Assembly (NCBI GenBank): GCA_951640165.1 | Contig: OX621251.1 | Location: 27,118,893 to 27,182,892 of the forward strand | From: Pseudoips prasinana | Lineage: Eukaryota > Arthropoda > Insecta > Lepidoptera > Nolidae | DNA length: 64,000 bases | Direction of reading: 5' to 3' | Shown here: positions 1 to 12,465 of the stretch, in pieces | Position numbering within the stretch: position 1 is the first letter of the stretch | Layout: each line of letters begins with the position of its first letter | Notes under the pieces: model-generated | Told to the model about the DNA's origin: nothing | Databases searched by the model: none | What the model saw: only the letters and a program-made list of their open reading frames with translations | Translations under genes and position numbers: made by a program

Positions 1-42
1 AAGAGCCCGGGAACGCGGGTATGCTGCTCTGATTTCAGTCAA

Positions 43-297
43 CGGTCACCGTAGCCTAGTTGGTAGTGCTCCTGCTTACGAAGCTGGTGGTCCTGGGTTC
101 GAATCCCGGTAAGTGCAAATATGTGTGTGATGAGCACGAATATTTGTTTCTGAGTCATGGATGTTTTCTATGTATTTAAGTATTCATCTATCTATATAGG
201 TATGTATATCGTCGCCTGGTACCCATAGTACAAGCTTTGCTTAGTTTGGGGCTAGGATGATCTGTGTGACATTGTCCCTAGATATTATTATTATTAG
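43..297 (+). mobile_element. tRNA-derived SINE, family A
   Basis: The tRNA-like head has an A-box-like stretch (tagcctagttggtag) and a B box (ggttcgaatcc), the internal RNA polymerase III promoter. The body ends in an ATT-rich tail. Near-identical copies sit at about 26495 and 27705 in this window, so this is a dispersed SINE rather than a tRNA gene. Confidence 0.85.
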
Positions 298-543
298 TTT
301 TTTTTTTCTTTGTTTTTTTTTTTTTTTTTTAAGACAGCCAGTATTAGATGACGGTTATATATACGCATTGTGAGTGTTGTGACGCATTAAGAATATTTAA
401 TGTCACTTTCCAATGTCCTCTCGATGGTGTCGTAAAAGGCGACTAAGGGCGTAATTTAGTTTAATATCAGACAAGGCCATTGCAAGAAAAGGAATATTCG
501 AAACAAAACTCTAACCCAAGCCATCTGATAGTAGTATAGGTAG
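298..543. other. Low-complexity and unassigned spacer
   Basis: A poly-T/pyrimidine run at about 299-330 is followed by AT-rich DNA with no coding signal or recognised repeat. Confidence 0.5.
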
Positions 544-860
544 TTGGCTAATTTGCCTTCACTATTTTGGAAGGAAATTCTGTCCAGTAGTTACTTACTT
601 ATCGTATGGTCAGTGGTTACCCTAGTGTCAGAGTTGTTTAAGCCGCCCAGTAGGCCTCTGACATGGCTTAACGACTGTTGTCTAATGACTACAACCGGGA
701 TCGACAGCTTAACGTGCCCTCCGAAGCACGGACACGCTCTGGAATTAAACCACTTTGGTGGTCACCCAATCTATGAACTGACCGCGTACCTAGTTGCTTA
801 ACCTCACCAATCACTTACGGACCGGTGAGAGCATCTAGCTATGAGCGCCTCTATCCAGTA
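544..860 (-). mobile_element. 5S-rRNA-like SINE
   Basis: Read on the minus strand, bases about 860-735 resemble the 3' half of insect 5S rRNA: gttaagcaac (5S A-box region), cgcggt, then gggtgacc (C-box region). The element continues to about 544 with a tail shared with 61300-61385 and partly with 22155-22325. Another 5S-like head lies at 46262. The open frame at 544-801 is a by-product of this repeat. Confidence 0.65.
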
Positions 861-1298
861 GTGGGACGTTAATGTTTTGTAATGTGCATAAATATTACTT
901 CTTTTTTGTGTAATCTACGAAGCTTCACTCTTAAGTTATATAGTTTAAAACGAGGTGGTAATTATTATACAATCTTTATCAAGGGTTAACAACGTAAGAC
1001 CTATTTACTTTACAACAACAGATTCACAAATAATGGAGAAATTACGTAAATCAAACAAAAAAACTGACACAGTCGAATTGGTAACTCAACCTTATAGTTA
1101 TAGGTTTATGAAAAAAACCGGGTAGTCTTTGGGGACTGCCGATAGAAGTGAAAACTATTTTTTACACTTCTAATCGTAACAATCTACAATATTGTCAACC
1201 TACAATTGTAGATTTATACCTAAATCTACAATTGCAGGTTGAAATTTCACATTGAGATATACTCTTTGTATTCATACTTTTTCTTCTTTTTTTTTAAA
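861..1298. other. Unassigned AT-rich stretch
   Basis: No coding frame or known RNA recognised. A local inverted motif built on 'tacaattgtagattt' occurs at about 1195-1240. Confidence 0.5.
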
Positions 1299-1488
1299 GA
1301 CACGCCCGTCCTAGAGAATGAATCCCTGTGTCGCAGGGTACTTTAAAAACATATAATTGCCGGACATAAATTACATCCAGACTATTTATGGGTCACAACT
1401 ATTTTGTCCAGCGTCGGACTCGAACCCGCGACACGAAACGGCGAATCGACTGTCTTAGCCGCTTCGCCAAACGTGCAGTCGACATATA
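1299..1488 (-). mobile_element. tRNA-derived SINE, family C
   Basis: On the minus strand the head (gtttggcgaagcggctaagac, then gggttcgagtcc) is tRNA-like. The body and tail (cgcgacacagggattcattctc) match copies at 12466, 14154, 15400, 24210, 40371 and 49530. Confidence 0.8.
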
Positions 1489-2570
1489 CAACATGTAACT
1501 TAATTAACGCACATCCTGAAAATAGTTTGTTCAGAATCGTTTATTGAATCGATTTATATCGTTTTTAATATAGGTAATTTTTTATTCCAAAAAAATTAAT
1601 ACTACGGAAATTTTATTCATTCAAAATCCATAATTCAATACAAATAAAGAAAATAAACGTTGTTCCAAGAAACTAATTTAGTACATAACAATGCATATAC
1701 ATGTTAAATTAAAAATTCCGTGTATGTATTATGAATACAACATAATATTCTAATTGGGGTGTTTGAGGGTGTGCGTTAATTACGTTACATGTTGTATAAT
1801 GTATACTAATAACGCACGGAGGCATATCAATGTACATATACACAGTATACATATCACTCATGGGTAGCATGCGCTGGCGATGACCCGAGGTCTATGATTT
1901 TTGTTCACCCAAAAAGTGTTACAACAAATAATGTTAATAAGCTGGATCAAATAAATATGCTGAGAATAACAAATTGAGGTCACAACATTCGAATCTGCAT
2001 TATTGGGTAAAGCTATACATTGTTAATACGGTCGCGAGGTCATCTAAATTTTACATACTCTTTGTAACAGGAGGTTGAGGATTTGTCTTAAACAAGTTTG
2101 CTTTAACTTATATTTGACTCTTTACTACAATATCATCTTGATATTCTACATTTACTTATACGTAATCTGAGAAGCTAAAAGTGAAGAATATAAAAGTCTT
2201 ATAGTCTTATCGTATCACGCATGATTCGAAATACAGACATAAGTAGCTAGGTGACGTAATTTGATTTAAACTTTTTTTTAAAACAATGATCGTGCCTAGT
2301 CGGTATCGTGTTTAAATGCAGAGGCTACCAACTGGTTTTAATTCCAGGACAGGCCAAAAATTGTTTATGGGTTTTTCTGGCAACACAAACAGCCGGTAAC
2401 AAACCAGAGTCTGGAAGTATATATGTTGCTCGGAGGGTGTTATTTTGTTGCCCGTGACTCAGAGCGTTTAAAGCTGTCAGATAAATGTCCCGTTGTAGGT
2501 ATATTTATTTATTCATACATACAGCTACCATTACATGTTAAACCCAATTCGATAGCGTAGGATTTCATCA
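1489..2570. other. Unassigned noncoding stretch
   Basis: AT-rich, stop-filled DNA in all frames. I see no gene and no repeat with a second copy in the window that I can support. Confidence 0.5.
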
Positions 2571-2574
2571 TGCT

Positions 2575-2740
2575 GAATGACTTCCACTGCCAGACAAGAG
2601 CCTCCCCCAAGAATGGGAGGATATGCCATAATCGCCACGCTTGGCTGACGGATTGGCGATCGCATAAGATGGTCATAGTACTCAGAAGAACGCTACTGCC
2701 CGTTCTCTGGTATATATTCGCTCGCGACGGATTCTACTGA
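2575..2740 (-). repeat. Dispersed repeat (pair with 6760-6985)
   Basis: Contains the reverse complement of the block at about 6830-6965 (gaggatatgccataatcgcc / ggcgattatggcatatcccc). Related fragments occur near 28150-28245, 31230-31340 and 34280-34420. No coding content. Confidence 0.6.
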
Positions 2741-3515
2741 TAATGATATCCTCCCGGCCGAATTTTGGCCACGGCGGCCATTCTCAATGGAGATTAGCCA
2801 ATTGCGCAGGACATATTATAGTGGTGTGACTTTGAGAGACATAATTCGAAATACTGATGTAAGAGAGCGTTGTGGTGTGAAAGAGGATGTAGTCACAAAG
2901 ATTGAAAAGGGAATGCTGAGATGGTTTGGCCATTTAGAAAGGATGAATGAAAGAAGATTGACCAAAGAAGTATACCTGGCCTGTGTGAATGGAATAACCG
3001 GAAGGGGAAGACCTCGTCGAACATTCTCTGACCAAATCGGAGACGTTCTCAAGAAAGGGCAGGTCAGTACCCTGAACCGGCGAGCATGTATGAAGAATAT
3101 AATGACAGTAATCGAGGCAAAAGACGTGTGCAAAGATCGTGACAAATGGAAATCCGTTGTCTCTGCCTATCCCTATGGGAAACAGGCGTGAGTCTATGTA
3201 TGTATGTTTGTATATTATAATGCACAAGTGTGTGCGCAAACACAGGGGGACTTTCTATTCCTTCACTCTCATGATCCGATGGGACGAATAGCGACACAAC
3301 GGGAAAGAGATCAGGTACAGGACCGACGGCTTTACGTGCTCTCCGAGGCACGGGGGTGTAATACCACCATCTTCCGGACTTCGGGCGTTAGCCGTCAGCA
3401 GAGAAATTTATTTTTACGAAAAATCCCAAAATCACTTTTTGGCCCGACCCGGGATTTGAACCCAGGACCTCATTATCTGCGGTTGAACTCGCTACCGCTT
3501 GACCAACGAGGTTTT
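2741..3515 (-). mobile_element. SINE family D with an inserted LINE fragment
   Basis: The minus-strand head at about 3515-3440 is tRNA-like (ttggtcaagcggtagc; B box ggttcaaatcc). The body matches the uninterrupted copy at 38865-39190. In this copy about 390 bp of LINE sequence (2824-3212) splits the body. The duplicated flanks atattatagtg and atattataatg look like an imperfect target-site duplication. Confidence 0.7.
2787..3191 (+). pseudogene. RTE-like LINE reverse transcriptase C-terminus (5'-truncated)
   Basis: The frame encodes the C-terminal tail typical of insect RTE-type endonuclease-reverse transcriptases: an [15 protein letters not shown] block, [20 protein letters not shown], a GRGRPRRTF segment, and [14 protein letters not shown] near the end. 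No endonuclease or palm domain is present, so it is a dead 5'-truncated insertion. The first codons come from flanking SINE DNA. A TATG-rich tail follows at about 3193-3210. Confidence 0.8.
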
Positions 3516-3802
3516 GCCATACCAACAAATTGGAATAAAATATAACCGTACACTTGATACGCTTTTTCTGAGGGGAAGAGGAACTACATTTTTTCTAACT
3601 TTTACATAGATAAGATACCATAAAATTCCAGGTCCAATCACGTATTTATTCAGTGATTTAATTTAAATTAATTCAGATATTCTCCTGGATGGCGCCCGCG
3701 TCACTGTAGGATCGCCACTGAACTTTACATAGCGGTCATACGAGGTCACGTCCGCTTTTATAACAATATTATTGTATTGATACCCACTGCATTACAATAT
3801 AG
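3516..3802. other. Unassigned spacer
   Basis: No coding or repeat signal that I can support. Confidence 0.4.
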
Positions 3803-3929
3803 GTACACACGGCTACACATCAAGCTATACATTTCCAGTATAAACTGATCTCGCGTTGTATAGGATTTCCATACAATGACAGATCAGCTTATATTGGAAA
3901 TGTATAGCTTGATATGTAGCCGTGTGTAC
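3803..3929. mobile_element. Palindromic MITE (127 bp)
   Basis: A near-perfect inverted repeat. The left arm gtacacacggctacacatca is mirrored by tgatatgtagccgtgtgtac at the right end. The same 127-bp element recurs at 53238-53364. Confidence 0.8.
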
Positions 3930-4082
3930 CATTTATATCAAATGAAATATTTATTTGTCCAAACACCATGTTAATAGGTATACGATAAAAGGTATTACAT
4001 GGTTTTAGTCTGACATATTCTGTCCTAAGGACGTGCAATTTTTTTTAGTTAAGTTTGATTAAAATTAAGTATATATACATTA

Positions 4083-6180
4083 CTAGCTGTGCCCGCGACT
4101 TCGTCGGCACATTATTAATTGTATTGTATTGTATTGTATTGTATAATTTTATTGCGGACAAATAAATCCATAGAGTGTTAGTAACATAAAAATAACTTAT
4201 TTTCTAGTGTTAGTATTTACAATTAACCTTACAAAACGGCAAATAATTGGCGACTTGTGGTTCTCGGCTATAATTTTCAGAATGCTATTCTGACTGTCTC
4301 TCACTCTTCGCACAAGAGATGCTGTTTTTTTGCGTATAATCGCATAAAAATCGTCGGTACGAGCTTGCGCAAACATTTCTGACGCACTACAGTAACGAGG
4401 CAGTCTCAATAGCATTCTGAAAGCATTATTATACTGGACGCGGAGGACATCTAGCGTTCCCTTGTTGTAGTTGAACCATAGATTGCCCGTGTACAGACTC
4501 TGACAGTATGCCTTAAACAGGGTGATCTTAACTTGGTCGGTACATCGCGCAAACCTACGGGCCAACATGTTGCTCCGGACCGCCAGAGCCCTCCGTTCCC
4601 TCTCAATGTCCAAATTGTCCTTGAGGTCGTCAGCAAGAAAGTGCCCTAGGTATTTAATGGTGGATACCCTGTTAATTATTGAACCGTTCAAAAGTAGATC
4701 GGGTCCATTCCATAGACGCTTGCCACCGACCTCAAAGATCATATATTCACACTTTTTTACATTATACAGGAGACCGTGCGAGTCAGCATAGGCCTCACAT
4801 AACCTAAGTAACTCTCCAATTGAATTCACAGTCGGTCCCAAGAGCACCATATCGTCTGCATAGCTGATGTTGTTTACACTAACTCCACCAACGCTGCATC
4901 CGACACGCATGCTGCTAAGTCCGGCTACGAGCTCATTCACGTATAGGTTGAAGAGCCTAGGAGACGAGAGACCACCCTGCCTCACTCCGCACTCCAACCT
5001 ATACGGATCAGAGAGTGTACCGTCCCACTTCACATGGTTGGTTTGGTTTCCGTACCAATACTGAAAAACTCGGCAAATCTCAGTCGGTATACCCCTGTCT
5101 CTCATTTTTCCCCATAGCACATCGTAAGAAACTAGGTCAAACGCCTTGGAGAGGTCGAGGAAACAGGCATACACCGGCGTTTTGCGATCTAAATAATATT
5201 GAACAGTATGCTTGAGACTAAAATTGCGCTTTCGGTGGATAGTCCAGGACGAAACCCGAACTGTGCATCATGAAGATGTATGTAGTTATTTAAGCAAGAA
5301 TCAAGCACTCTGTCCAACACCTTCGCTATTACCGTTGCCAGTGAAATAGGACGATAATTGCCCTTGTCCGATATATCACCAGTCCTGTTCTTCACAATGG
5401 GAATTATGATGGTCTTCATAAGATCAGCAGGTAAGTACGCGTGGCTAATACACATTGTGAAGAACATAGATAGGACACGCGACAAATGGACACCCGCATG
5501 TTTTAGGTGCTCAATGCTGAGCCCGTCATGTCCTGGAGATTTTCCTCGGCTCATATTATATATGACTTTCCTTACTTGTTTAGCTGAGAAACGTATCAGA
5601 GGAATCTCTCCACGACAGCCGGACTCAGGAGTGATCACCTCAGTTGAGGGACCGAGTGGGGATTTAATTCTAAAATGTTCTTTGAACATATTCGCAATGC
5701 CCGCCGCGTCACTTATGCCATCTACACATGCTGAGAGATTAGGCTTTGTTTCAAATTTTGCGGTTGACTTCCAGAATTTACCAAAATCTTTATTAGCGAG
5801 TTGTGTGGCTAACTTATTTTATATTTTATTAATACTAACTTTGTAAATGTTACATCGGAATATGTTTAATATTGTGTCTCTTGTCGCAAACTTATGATAT
5901 CTTCGCATAAACCTTACATATTTCCTTAACTTTCATCCCCTATTCCCCATTGTCATTTTACACCCTTGAGGGCAAAACTTTTTCCAAACTTTGAATTTCA
6001 TATTTATTGATATCGAATCAACAGTCTAAAAAATAAGTTTCAAGTTTCTAGCTCTAAAAATTATGATACTTCCATGCAACTTTTCATCCCCCATTACAAC
6101 CCTTTTTTCGAATTCAAAAGTAGCCCTATGCCTTTTATAGGTATTGATGGATGGTTATTATATATTATTATTTAGTATCA
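4083..6180 (+). mobile_element. Lep1-like Helitron-type element split by a LINE
   Basis: The head (actagctgtgcccgcgactt) lies at 4083-4114. The continuation (gtaaatgttacatcggaata onward) resumes at about 5840 and runs to about 6170. It matches the copy at 40106-40930 in order. The intervening 4118-5835 is a minus-strand LINE. The head resembles the lepidopteran Helitron-like Lep1 family from memory; this was not searched. Confidence 0.6.
4118..5835 (-). pseudogene. LINE reverse transcriptase (3' part, frameshifted)
   Basis: This is the reverse transcriptase of a non-LTR retrotransposon, which would copy its RNA into DNA at the insertion site. The minus strand carries the fingers/palm blocks in order: KSPGHDGLSIEHLK, GNYRPISLATVIAKVLDRVL, AQFGFRPGLSTESAI, then after a frameshift FLDLSKAFD, VRQGGLSSPRLFNLYVNEL, the catalytic YADDMVLLG, and a thumb region ending at 4197. 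The shift falls near 5215-5225, where one frame stops and the next continues without loss. The catalytic YADD is intact, but the endonuclease is missing, so the copy is dead. The 3' end carries a pentanucleotide tail, seen on the plus strand as repeated attgt at about 4118-4143. I infer a CR1/L2-like clade weakly. Confidence 0.85.
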
Positions 6181-6754
6181 TTTTATATTATTTGCTACCA
6201 AAATTTTGAAAAGTACTGGATATTACTTTAAAAATCTTTGGAGACTGTAAAAGTAAGAGATTTGATAAAAGAAACGTGTTTGCTTTAGACCACACGACTG
6301 AAATATAACTTATATATGCGAAACGTAACTGTTTATTAGGGCAAGAAAATGTGTGCTCGCACCTCTCTCTTGCCCCTACAGTAAATACGAAAGTACTACT
6401 ACAAACTCTCTCTCTTTCTATCTTCACGCACTCATATTTCTCCGCGTTCACCTCGCCTCGCCCTCACACTTTTCGTCACGCATACTCTAATACTAGCTTA
6501 CTCCTCAAGTCCAGTGAGTAAATAAGTTTGACTTCCAAAAGAATATATATACACAGTAATCATTTTCAGGATAAAACCAGATATTGCTTAAAAGTAAACA
6601 TGCCTAACATACATAATACGGTCCCCTTTTTTTAACTCCACGGCTACAGCATTTTCGATGTAATTGTCACACATAATGACGATGATATTAGCCCAGAGAA
6701 CACTTTTTTTTATATTTTGTTTATAATTTGTTATGTTTTACATGCTGTGTGGTG
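6181..6754. other. Unassigned stretch
   Basis: A pyrimidine-rich tract (repeated ctct) lies at about 6365-6425. The short minus frame at 6188-6451 has no recognisable domain and I do not call it a gene. Confidence 0.4.
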
Positions 6755-6759
6755 ACGGC

Positions 6760-6985
6760 GACAAATATCAGAATCAGAATATCATCACCCCATCTCATCC
6801 CGTGGGGGGCGTAGAAGTCGACCCGAGGGAATATCTACCAGAGGACGGGAAGCAGCTTCCTTCTGAGTACTACGACCATCATACTGCGATCGCCAACCCG
6901 CCTGCCAAGCGTGGCGATTATGGCATATCCCCTCAAGATGATTCTTGAGGGAGGCTTGTCCAGCAGTGGACTTATTTAAGCTGTA
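6760..6985 (+). repeat. Dispersed repeat (pair with 2575-2740)
   Basis: Shares the ggcgattatggcatatcccc block with the opposite-strand copy near 2600-2660. It ends in tgatgatg, as many LINE 3' ends in this window do. The open frame at 6733-6948 belongs to the repeat. Confidence 0.6.
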
Positions 6986-7214
6986 ATGATGATGTTTTAC
7001 ATATAAAGTAATTGAATCCTTGAATTGAATTAAACCAATTAGCCTTGCAACCCTCGATATACAGATTACAACAAACGTTGATAGAGCTCTAGATTTAATT
7101 ACTTTCCATGTTAAACACCGAACAATAAATTATTGCATAGGTAGGTCCTTATTATACATTAGCAGCGTGATTATTTAATATCGGTTGTCTTGTCTGGTCT
7201 GTCAGAGGAGGCCT

Positions 7215-7538
7215 ATTACAGTCCACTAGCGCCGCCAATCGAATCAAAAATACAAAATATGTTCTGTTATTACTGTGGAAAAGGCAATAACGTAATTGTA
7301 TAACACCTTATCAACACTTGAAATATAGCTGTTTAGCTAAATCGTGCATTCAAAACATAAACGGCCGTTTTTGTTACAAATGCACGATTTAGCTAAACAG
7401 CTATATTTCAAGTGTTGACAATGTGTTATAAAATTACGTTATTGCCTTTTCTACAGTAATAATAGACCACATTTTGTATTTTTGATTCTATTTACGAGTT
7501 ATGACATTTTTTCGATTGGCGGCGCTAGTGGACTGTAA
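7215..7538. mobile_element. Palindromic MITE, about 324 bp
   Basis: Long inverted repeat. The left end ttacagtccactagcgccgc is mirrored by gcggcgctagtggactgtaa at the right end. The arms continue through 'caacacttgaaatatagctg' and its complement to a short loop near 7360-7375. Confidence 0.85.
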
Positions 7539-7553
7539 AAGGCCCCTTAAATC

Positions 7554-7635
7554 CTTTCGAACATAAATCAAATCGACCCTCTTTATATAAAGATTATCTG
7601 TATATAAAGAGGGTAGATTTGATTTATGTTGAAAG
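7554..7635. repeat. Short hairpin MITE (about 82 bp)
   Basis: Inverted repeat ctttcgaacataaatcaaat ... atttgatttatgttgaaag around a central 'gattatctgtat', sixteen bases downstream of the previous palindrome. Confidence 0.75.
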
Positions 7636-7639
7636 GCTA

Positions 7640-8685
7640 ATTAGTTTTATTCAAGTTAGTTAGTTAGTTTAGATAATAATATAGAAGTACCTTGATATAT
7701 ATACAGATAAATAATATTAAACATAATAAGTATTGTTTTACAGACTATATCATCTACCTACTGGGTGGCACGCGGATCGCGCTCCAGAATACCCGCGATC
7801 CGTGGTCGTAGTCATAGCTGCGGGCGGCGAAAAGGGACATTCACGCGGGGATATTTTTTATTTAAATAAACAAAGGAAAACAAATTGGAATGAGTAGATT
7901 TAATTCAACGCATTTACATAGTATAATTGTAATTAGACGTTAAGTTGTTCCTGATATTATTTTAAAAGGATTCCTACAGATATTTCGGCAGTGTTTCTCA
8001 GTGCCTCCCACGTCCAGTACTGCACGGTACGGAAAAAATATACGTCAATTGTTACCGAATTAAATATGTATGGCTATGATGACTATGACAAATTTGATTA
8101 GGTTTCCTTGATAATCTAGTTATGATCTGCTAGTTTAACTACAATTTCCTTTTTCTAATTATAGGTTTTGAAAACTGAATTCCGGGAAAGCTCAAATTAA
8201 ACTGCGAGATTCTATTCCTGAATTATTTAAAATATAGTTTTATTTCTACAAATTTGTGCGGAACCCTTGACGCGCACTTGTCGTGTTTTGATTTGTACGT
8301 AACTCTAAAAACCTAACTAACCTTTCGCACCAAGAAATAGTGCTTCTACGCAGTAATAAAAACAAGAATTCCGGTTCGCGAAGTTTAATGTTAGGTCAAT
8401 GATAGGACATCGTATTTTTTGTTGTCACTTCTTATATAATAATGGTTCGATTTTTGGGATGTTTATTTTTAATGGACAAACTCAAAACGACAGCGAAACT
8501 TAATTTCTGTATAAACAAACAAAAGCAAGCAAACAAGTAAATTGTTTATTTAAAGGAATATATAAATACAATACATAGATTTTAATTATAATATGCCCGT
8601 TTGCCGTGCCGTAATCGGCGCACAAAATTTGGGTTATCGACATAAAATTTATGTAAGAATTTTATTAATTCACACCTTACATTTC
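7640..8685. other. Unassigned stretch
   Basis: No coding signal or RNA gene recognised. Confidence 0.4.
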
Positions 8686-8880
8686 ACTAGCCGTCCCGGC
8701 GAACTTTGTACCATAATGGTATTTTGACAGAAGACTTGTTTTTTTTTCGGATATTTTTAAATATATGCTATTATTTTTTTTTTATATACAAACCTTCTCC
8801 TGACAAAAAAGATTTATCCAATTCGGTGCAGTCGTTTGCAAGTTATGAGCGTACCTACAAACATTTCTGTCATTCATTTT
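8686..8880 (+). repeat. Fragment of a Lep1-like element
   Basis: Starts with cactagccgtcccggcgaac and continues with wording typical of the family ('atccaattcggtgcagtcgt'). The 61-residue open frame here is the repeat read through. Confidence 0.45.
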
Positions 8881-10620
8881 TATTTACGTAACTTTTATTA
8901 CTTGTCCTTTTCTTCAGTTCTTGTAATCTATATGTGAAAACCATGTAAAATAATATCAGTCAATAATTACAAGATATTCATTATATGTCATAAGTACCCA
9001 AATTAATAAGTCGAACCTTCATAACATCTGTGTCAATCAAGACTGTGACTGAGTAGTAGATAACACCACAGCTTTAAAAACTCAATCAAACATTTTTTAA
9101 ATTAGTCCCGAGCATTCCTTGTTTTTAAAGCGTGATTTTTTAAAGGAGTTCTAATGTTACCTATATGTTACGCCTTAAAAACAAAGAACACTTAAAGCCT
9201 TTTCTAGTATTGTTGTAATAATCTGACAAGTACTCTGTGACGTAGGCAATACGGATTACCGATCAAGGGTAAGGGTGATCGCTGCCCTCATCAGCGAGAA
9301 TCAAGCTACGACGCGACGTCGATCGACGTTTGAAGAAGAAAGTTAGAATGAAATACGCTCGTGTAAGGACTATTCACAGACATATATTCTTATGTGGTTA
9401 CGGCAGTAAGAGTTTGCTTTCCAGGTCAGGCATCGAGTCGAGATGTCTTAAGGTGCATTCAACACAATTAACGTCAGACGTGGATGAGGAAGGAATGGAC
9501 AGAATAAAAACAAGTCCTTTTCTCGGAGGCCTGTGCGACAATAATCTAATTTATTCACGGTAAAATAATCTGTTTCGTTGAATCAAAGCTTAGGTAGCTA
9601 GGTCATTGAACAGAGGACATAATTAGGTAATAATATATGAGGTTTTTAACATCTGTGTGCTTAAGGCGCTTTTGCCTTATGAGTTATACTCCATAGCCGA
9701 ATTAAAAGAATAACGCTTCAAATAAATAAATAAGGAAATAAATTAATACTTCGCCATCTAAACTAAACTAAACATAACTTATACTTTGGATACTAGACAA
9801 TATATAGAAATATTTACTTAAAATATGTACACATAAAATGCCCATATCGAAAAATGATCATAATCACTTTAATAATCATAAATAAGAACATTAATAATCT
9901 ATCTATGTAGTGTACCGATAATACATTACATTGTTTAAGTTAGCTGTTGACTACAACAAGCAACTAGATTGAAGCAACTAGATGCTTATTATTGACTACA
10001 CTAAAATACCTTGCTGTGAGCTCTTTGTGCTCCTGTCGTATGCCATTGCGTGCGCGGCGGCGGCGGGTCATCTCCTTACCTTGAATATGGCGAGGGAGGC
10101 GATGGCTACATGTCCCCATGCCATACTCGTGATTTAGTACTGCTTGCGGCAACGGGTCCACTTGCGGTCTTCGACTAGTTTCAGCTCAGTTTACTTTGAT
10201 TAATTTTGGCGCTCGTTAGTTGAGAACGTGTAACTTGTTCATTTGTAATTCATTCTACTGATTGTGCGTAAGGTAGGATGGAACCACCCCATGCCAGGGA
10301 TCACACGTATAAATCTGTCTCTTCACGGCACGGCATCTTCTAACTTGTAACTGGCCCGCATTTCCGGTGTCCAATATTGCACGTTTATTTGACAGACTAT
10401 TACCTACTATTACTACACGTGAGCATTGCCAGTTAATATTACAAAATGTTTCTGTTATAACGTTTTTGCCATACGTAGGTATTGTATTGGAATCAAATAT
10501 AACATCTCACTTAGGACCCTTAAATTGATCCTCGGTGCTGCAGCTGGCTTCTCTAGATGCAATTCTCTCGTTTTATGAGGCTATAGCCTCTTTATATCAT
10601 TCTGTCTCCCGCTTTGCTCT
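8881..10620. other. Unassigned stretch
   Basis: Several small frames (for example 9330-9563 plus and 9964-10161 minus) have no recognisable domain, splice context or repeat match. I see no gene that I can support. Confidence 0.4.
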
Positions 10621-10624
10621 GAAG

Positions 10625-10830
10625 GGAAGTGGAACTATTCATTTCTAACTCCTCCTTTTTTCTTTCTGATTAAATTCGTTTCGGGATCCAAGACAGTTAA
10701 AGCGATTCCCCGGGACATGCCCGAGCCTCACCGCTCAGTGTCATTTCATTGTGTGCCACTCTTGATCCTGGCTTACAGGAGTTGCAGTGGTGGGTAAGAG
10801 CGAGGGACTATTCGTTACTTGTAACATAGT
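10625..10830 (+). repeat. Dispersed repeat (pair with 15625-15770)
   Basis: The block ccaagacagttaaagcgatt through 'ggagttgcagtggtgggtaa' recurs in reverse complement at about 15635-15760. Confidence 0.65.
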
Positions 10831-11760
10831 TCTAAAAACAGATCTTCATCAGCTTTTAAAGAACTAACAGATACGTCCATTATATTTTACGGGCATTTTT
10901 TGTTGTCCTGAAAATCGGGAGACTATGCACGCAAGAAGAGCGTAAAGCATTAAGGTTGTTGATCGAGTTAGCATCTTAATATTTTGGTCAGGAACCTTGC
11001 TTTTAGGTAAACAGCATTCCGTAGAGTTCGGAAACCAAGACCAACAACCCAAGTGAACTTAAGGGTTGATGGCCAGCCTCTAATCCTTATAAAAAAGATA
11101 TAAAAGATAAGTCCTAAACAACTGCAAATTGTTCAATATCATAACGAGGTCGAGGACCTATCAAACAGTTCCGTAACACAAAAAATGGTATTTTTTCTTA
11201 TAGTTACTTAAGTACACGCTGTCGATGCTCTACCCAAACCTCGCATGTGATTTTCGCTCGGTTTTTACTAGAAACAAAAGACCATTTTCAGGAAATATAA
11301 GTATGAAAACTTCATTCTGCGATTAAGCAAACAAAATGTCATTTAAATAAAGTGTCAGTAAAACGTTTTTTACTTTTTGCTCGGGACAATAAGACATGAG
11401 TTTTTATTAGCTTTGTTACTAACCGAATAATGGATAAATAGTGTTCAAAATAAGAGTAAGATTTGAATTTAATTTAAAGAACTTATGATATATTATTTAG
11501 ATGTTATATTGTGTATATTTGCTGTGTAAAATTTTATTAAGCAGAGCTTGACCTATGGAAAGCAGATAACTCATATACTATACATATGCTGCTTTTCTTA
11601 TATAGATAATTACACCCAGACAAATAAAGAAAATATTCGTAGAAATCATTCGATTTTTAATCCAGGCTAGTTCAGCGTGTAATTCGTGCATCTCTATTAT
11701 AATTCTGAATGTGCTGCCGACAAATTTAACAAAACAATTACAATTCGATGAATATTAATA
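10831..11760. other. Unassigned stretch
   Basis: AT-rich with no supported feature. The minus frame 10864-11052 has no recognised domain. Confidence 0.4.
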
Positions 11761-11762
11761 TT

Positions 11763-12010
11763 AATAATAATATCCTGGGATATTATTAACACATGGCTAT
11801 CTGACTCCAAACTAAGCAGAGCTTGTACTATGGAAACTAGATAACTGATATACTACATATTATACTACTTTTCTTAATTTATTTGATAAGTACACCCAGA
11901 ATCAGGACAAACAGACATGTTCATGCACACAAATATATGTATGTCCTGGGTGGGAGTCGAACCCACGACCTCCGGTGTGAAAAGCTAGCATTTGCCAACT
12001 ACGCCAACAG
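11763..12010 (-). mobile_element. tRNA-derived SINE, family B
   Basis: The minus-strand head (gcgtagttggcaaatgctag; B box gggttcgactcc) and tail (ccatagtacaagctctgctt) match the plus-strand copy at 12748 and others. Confidence 0.8.
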
Positions 12011-12465
12011 AACAAGAACAAGAAAATGAAAATTTCCACATACCGGTTTTGCTAAGCACACTCATGATATTTTAAGGAGTGCGCATTGGCGAGTTACCTT
12101 GAGCTTTGCTATTTGCTACATTTTAAATGTACTGGGGTCATTGTACTATGGGCGTCGATAATGACGAAATTAGTTTGCAATTAAAATACCTACCTGATCG
12201 AACATTAATCTCGATATAGTACGTCACAAACAATTTTTTGCTCCACCTGTTGACAATCTATTTCAATGATATATTGGATCTTAAAGGTTTTAATTAAATT
12301 GGTATAATTAATTATAATCACTAACTACTAAGTAATATAAATGGGTATTCATTAAATACATGAGCGCCGGCAAATGGATATTAGTGTAAATAAGTATTTA
12401 TTTGTGTAGCCACTTGACTTGAAAGAATATTAGTCTTATAACATATATTGTATACATTTGACTAC

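Noticed and set aside
43..120. Possible tRNA gene with good A and B boxes
   Set aside because: Repeated with the same 170-bp non-tRNA body at 26495 and 27705, so it is a SINE.
544..801. 85-codon open frame
   Set aside because: Lies in the 5S-like SINE. A similar frame at 46302-46559 comes from the related element.
4118..4143. Possible CRISPR or regulatory repeat (attgt)n
   Set aside because: A simple pentanucleotide tail at the 3' end of the minus-strand LINE.
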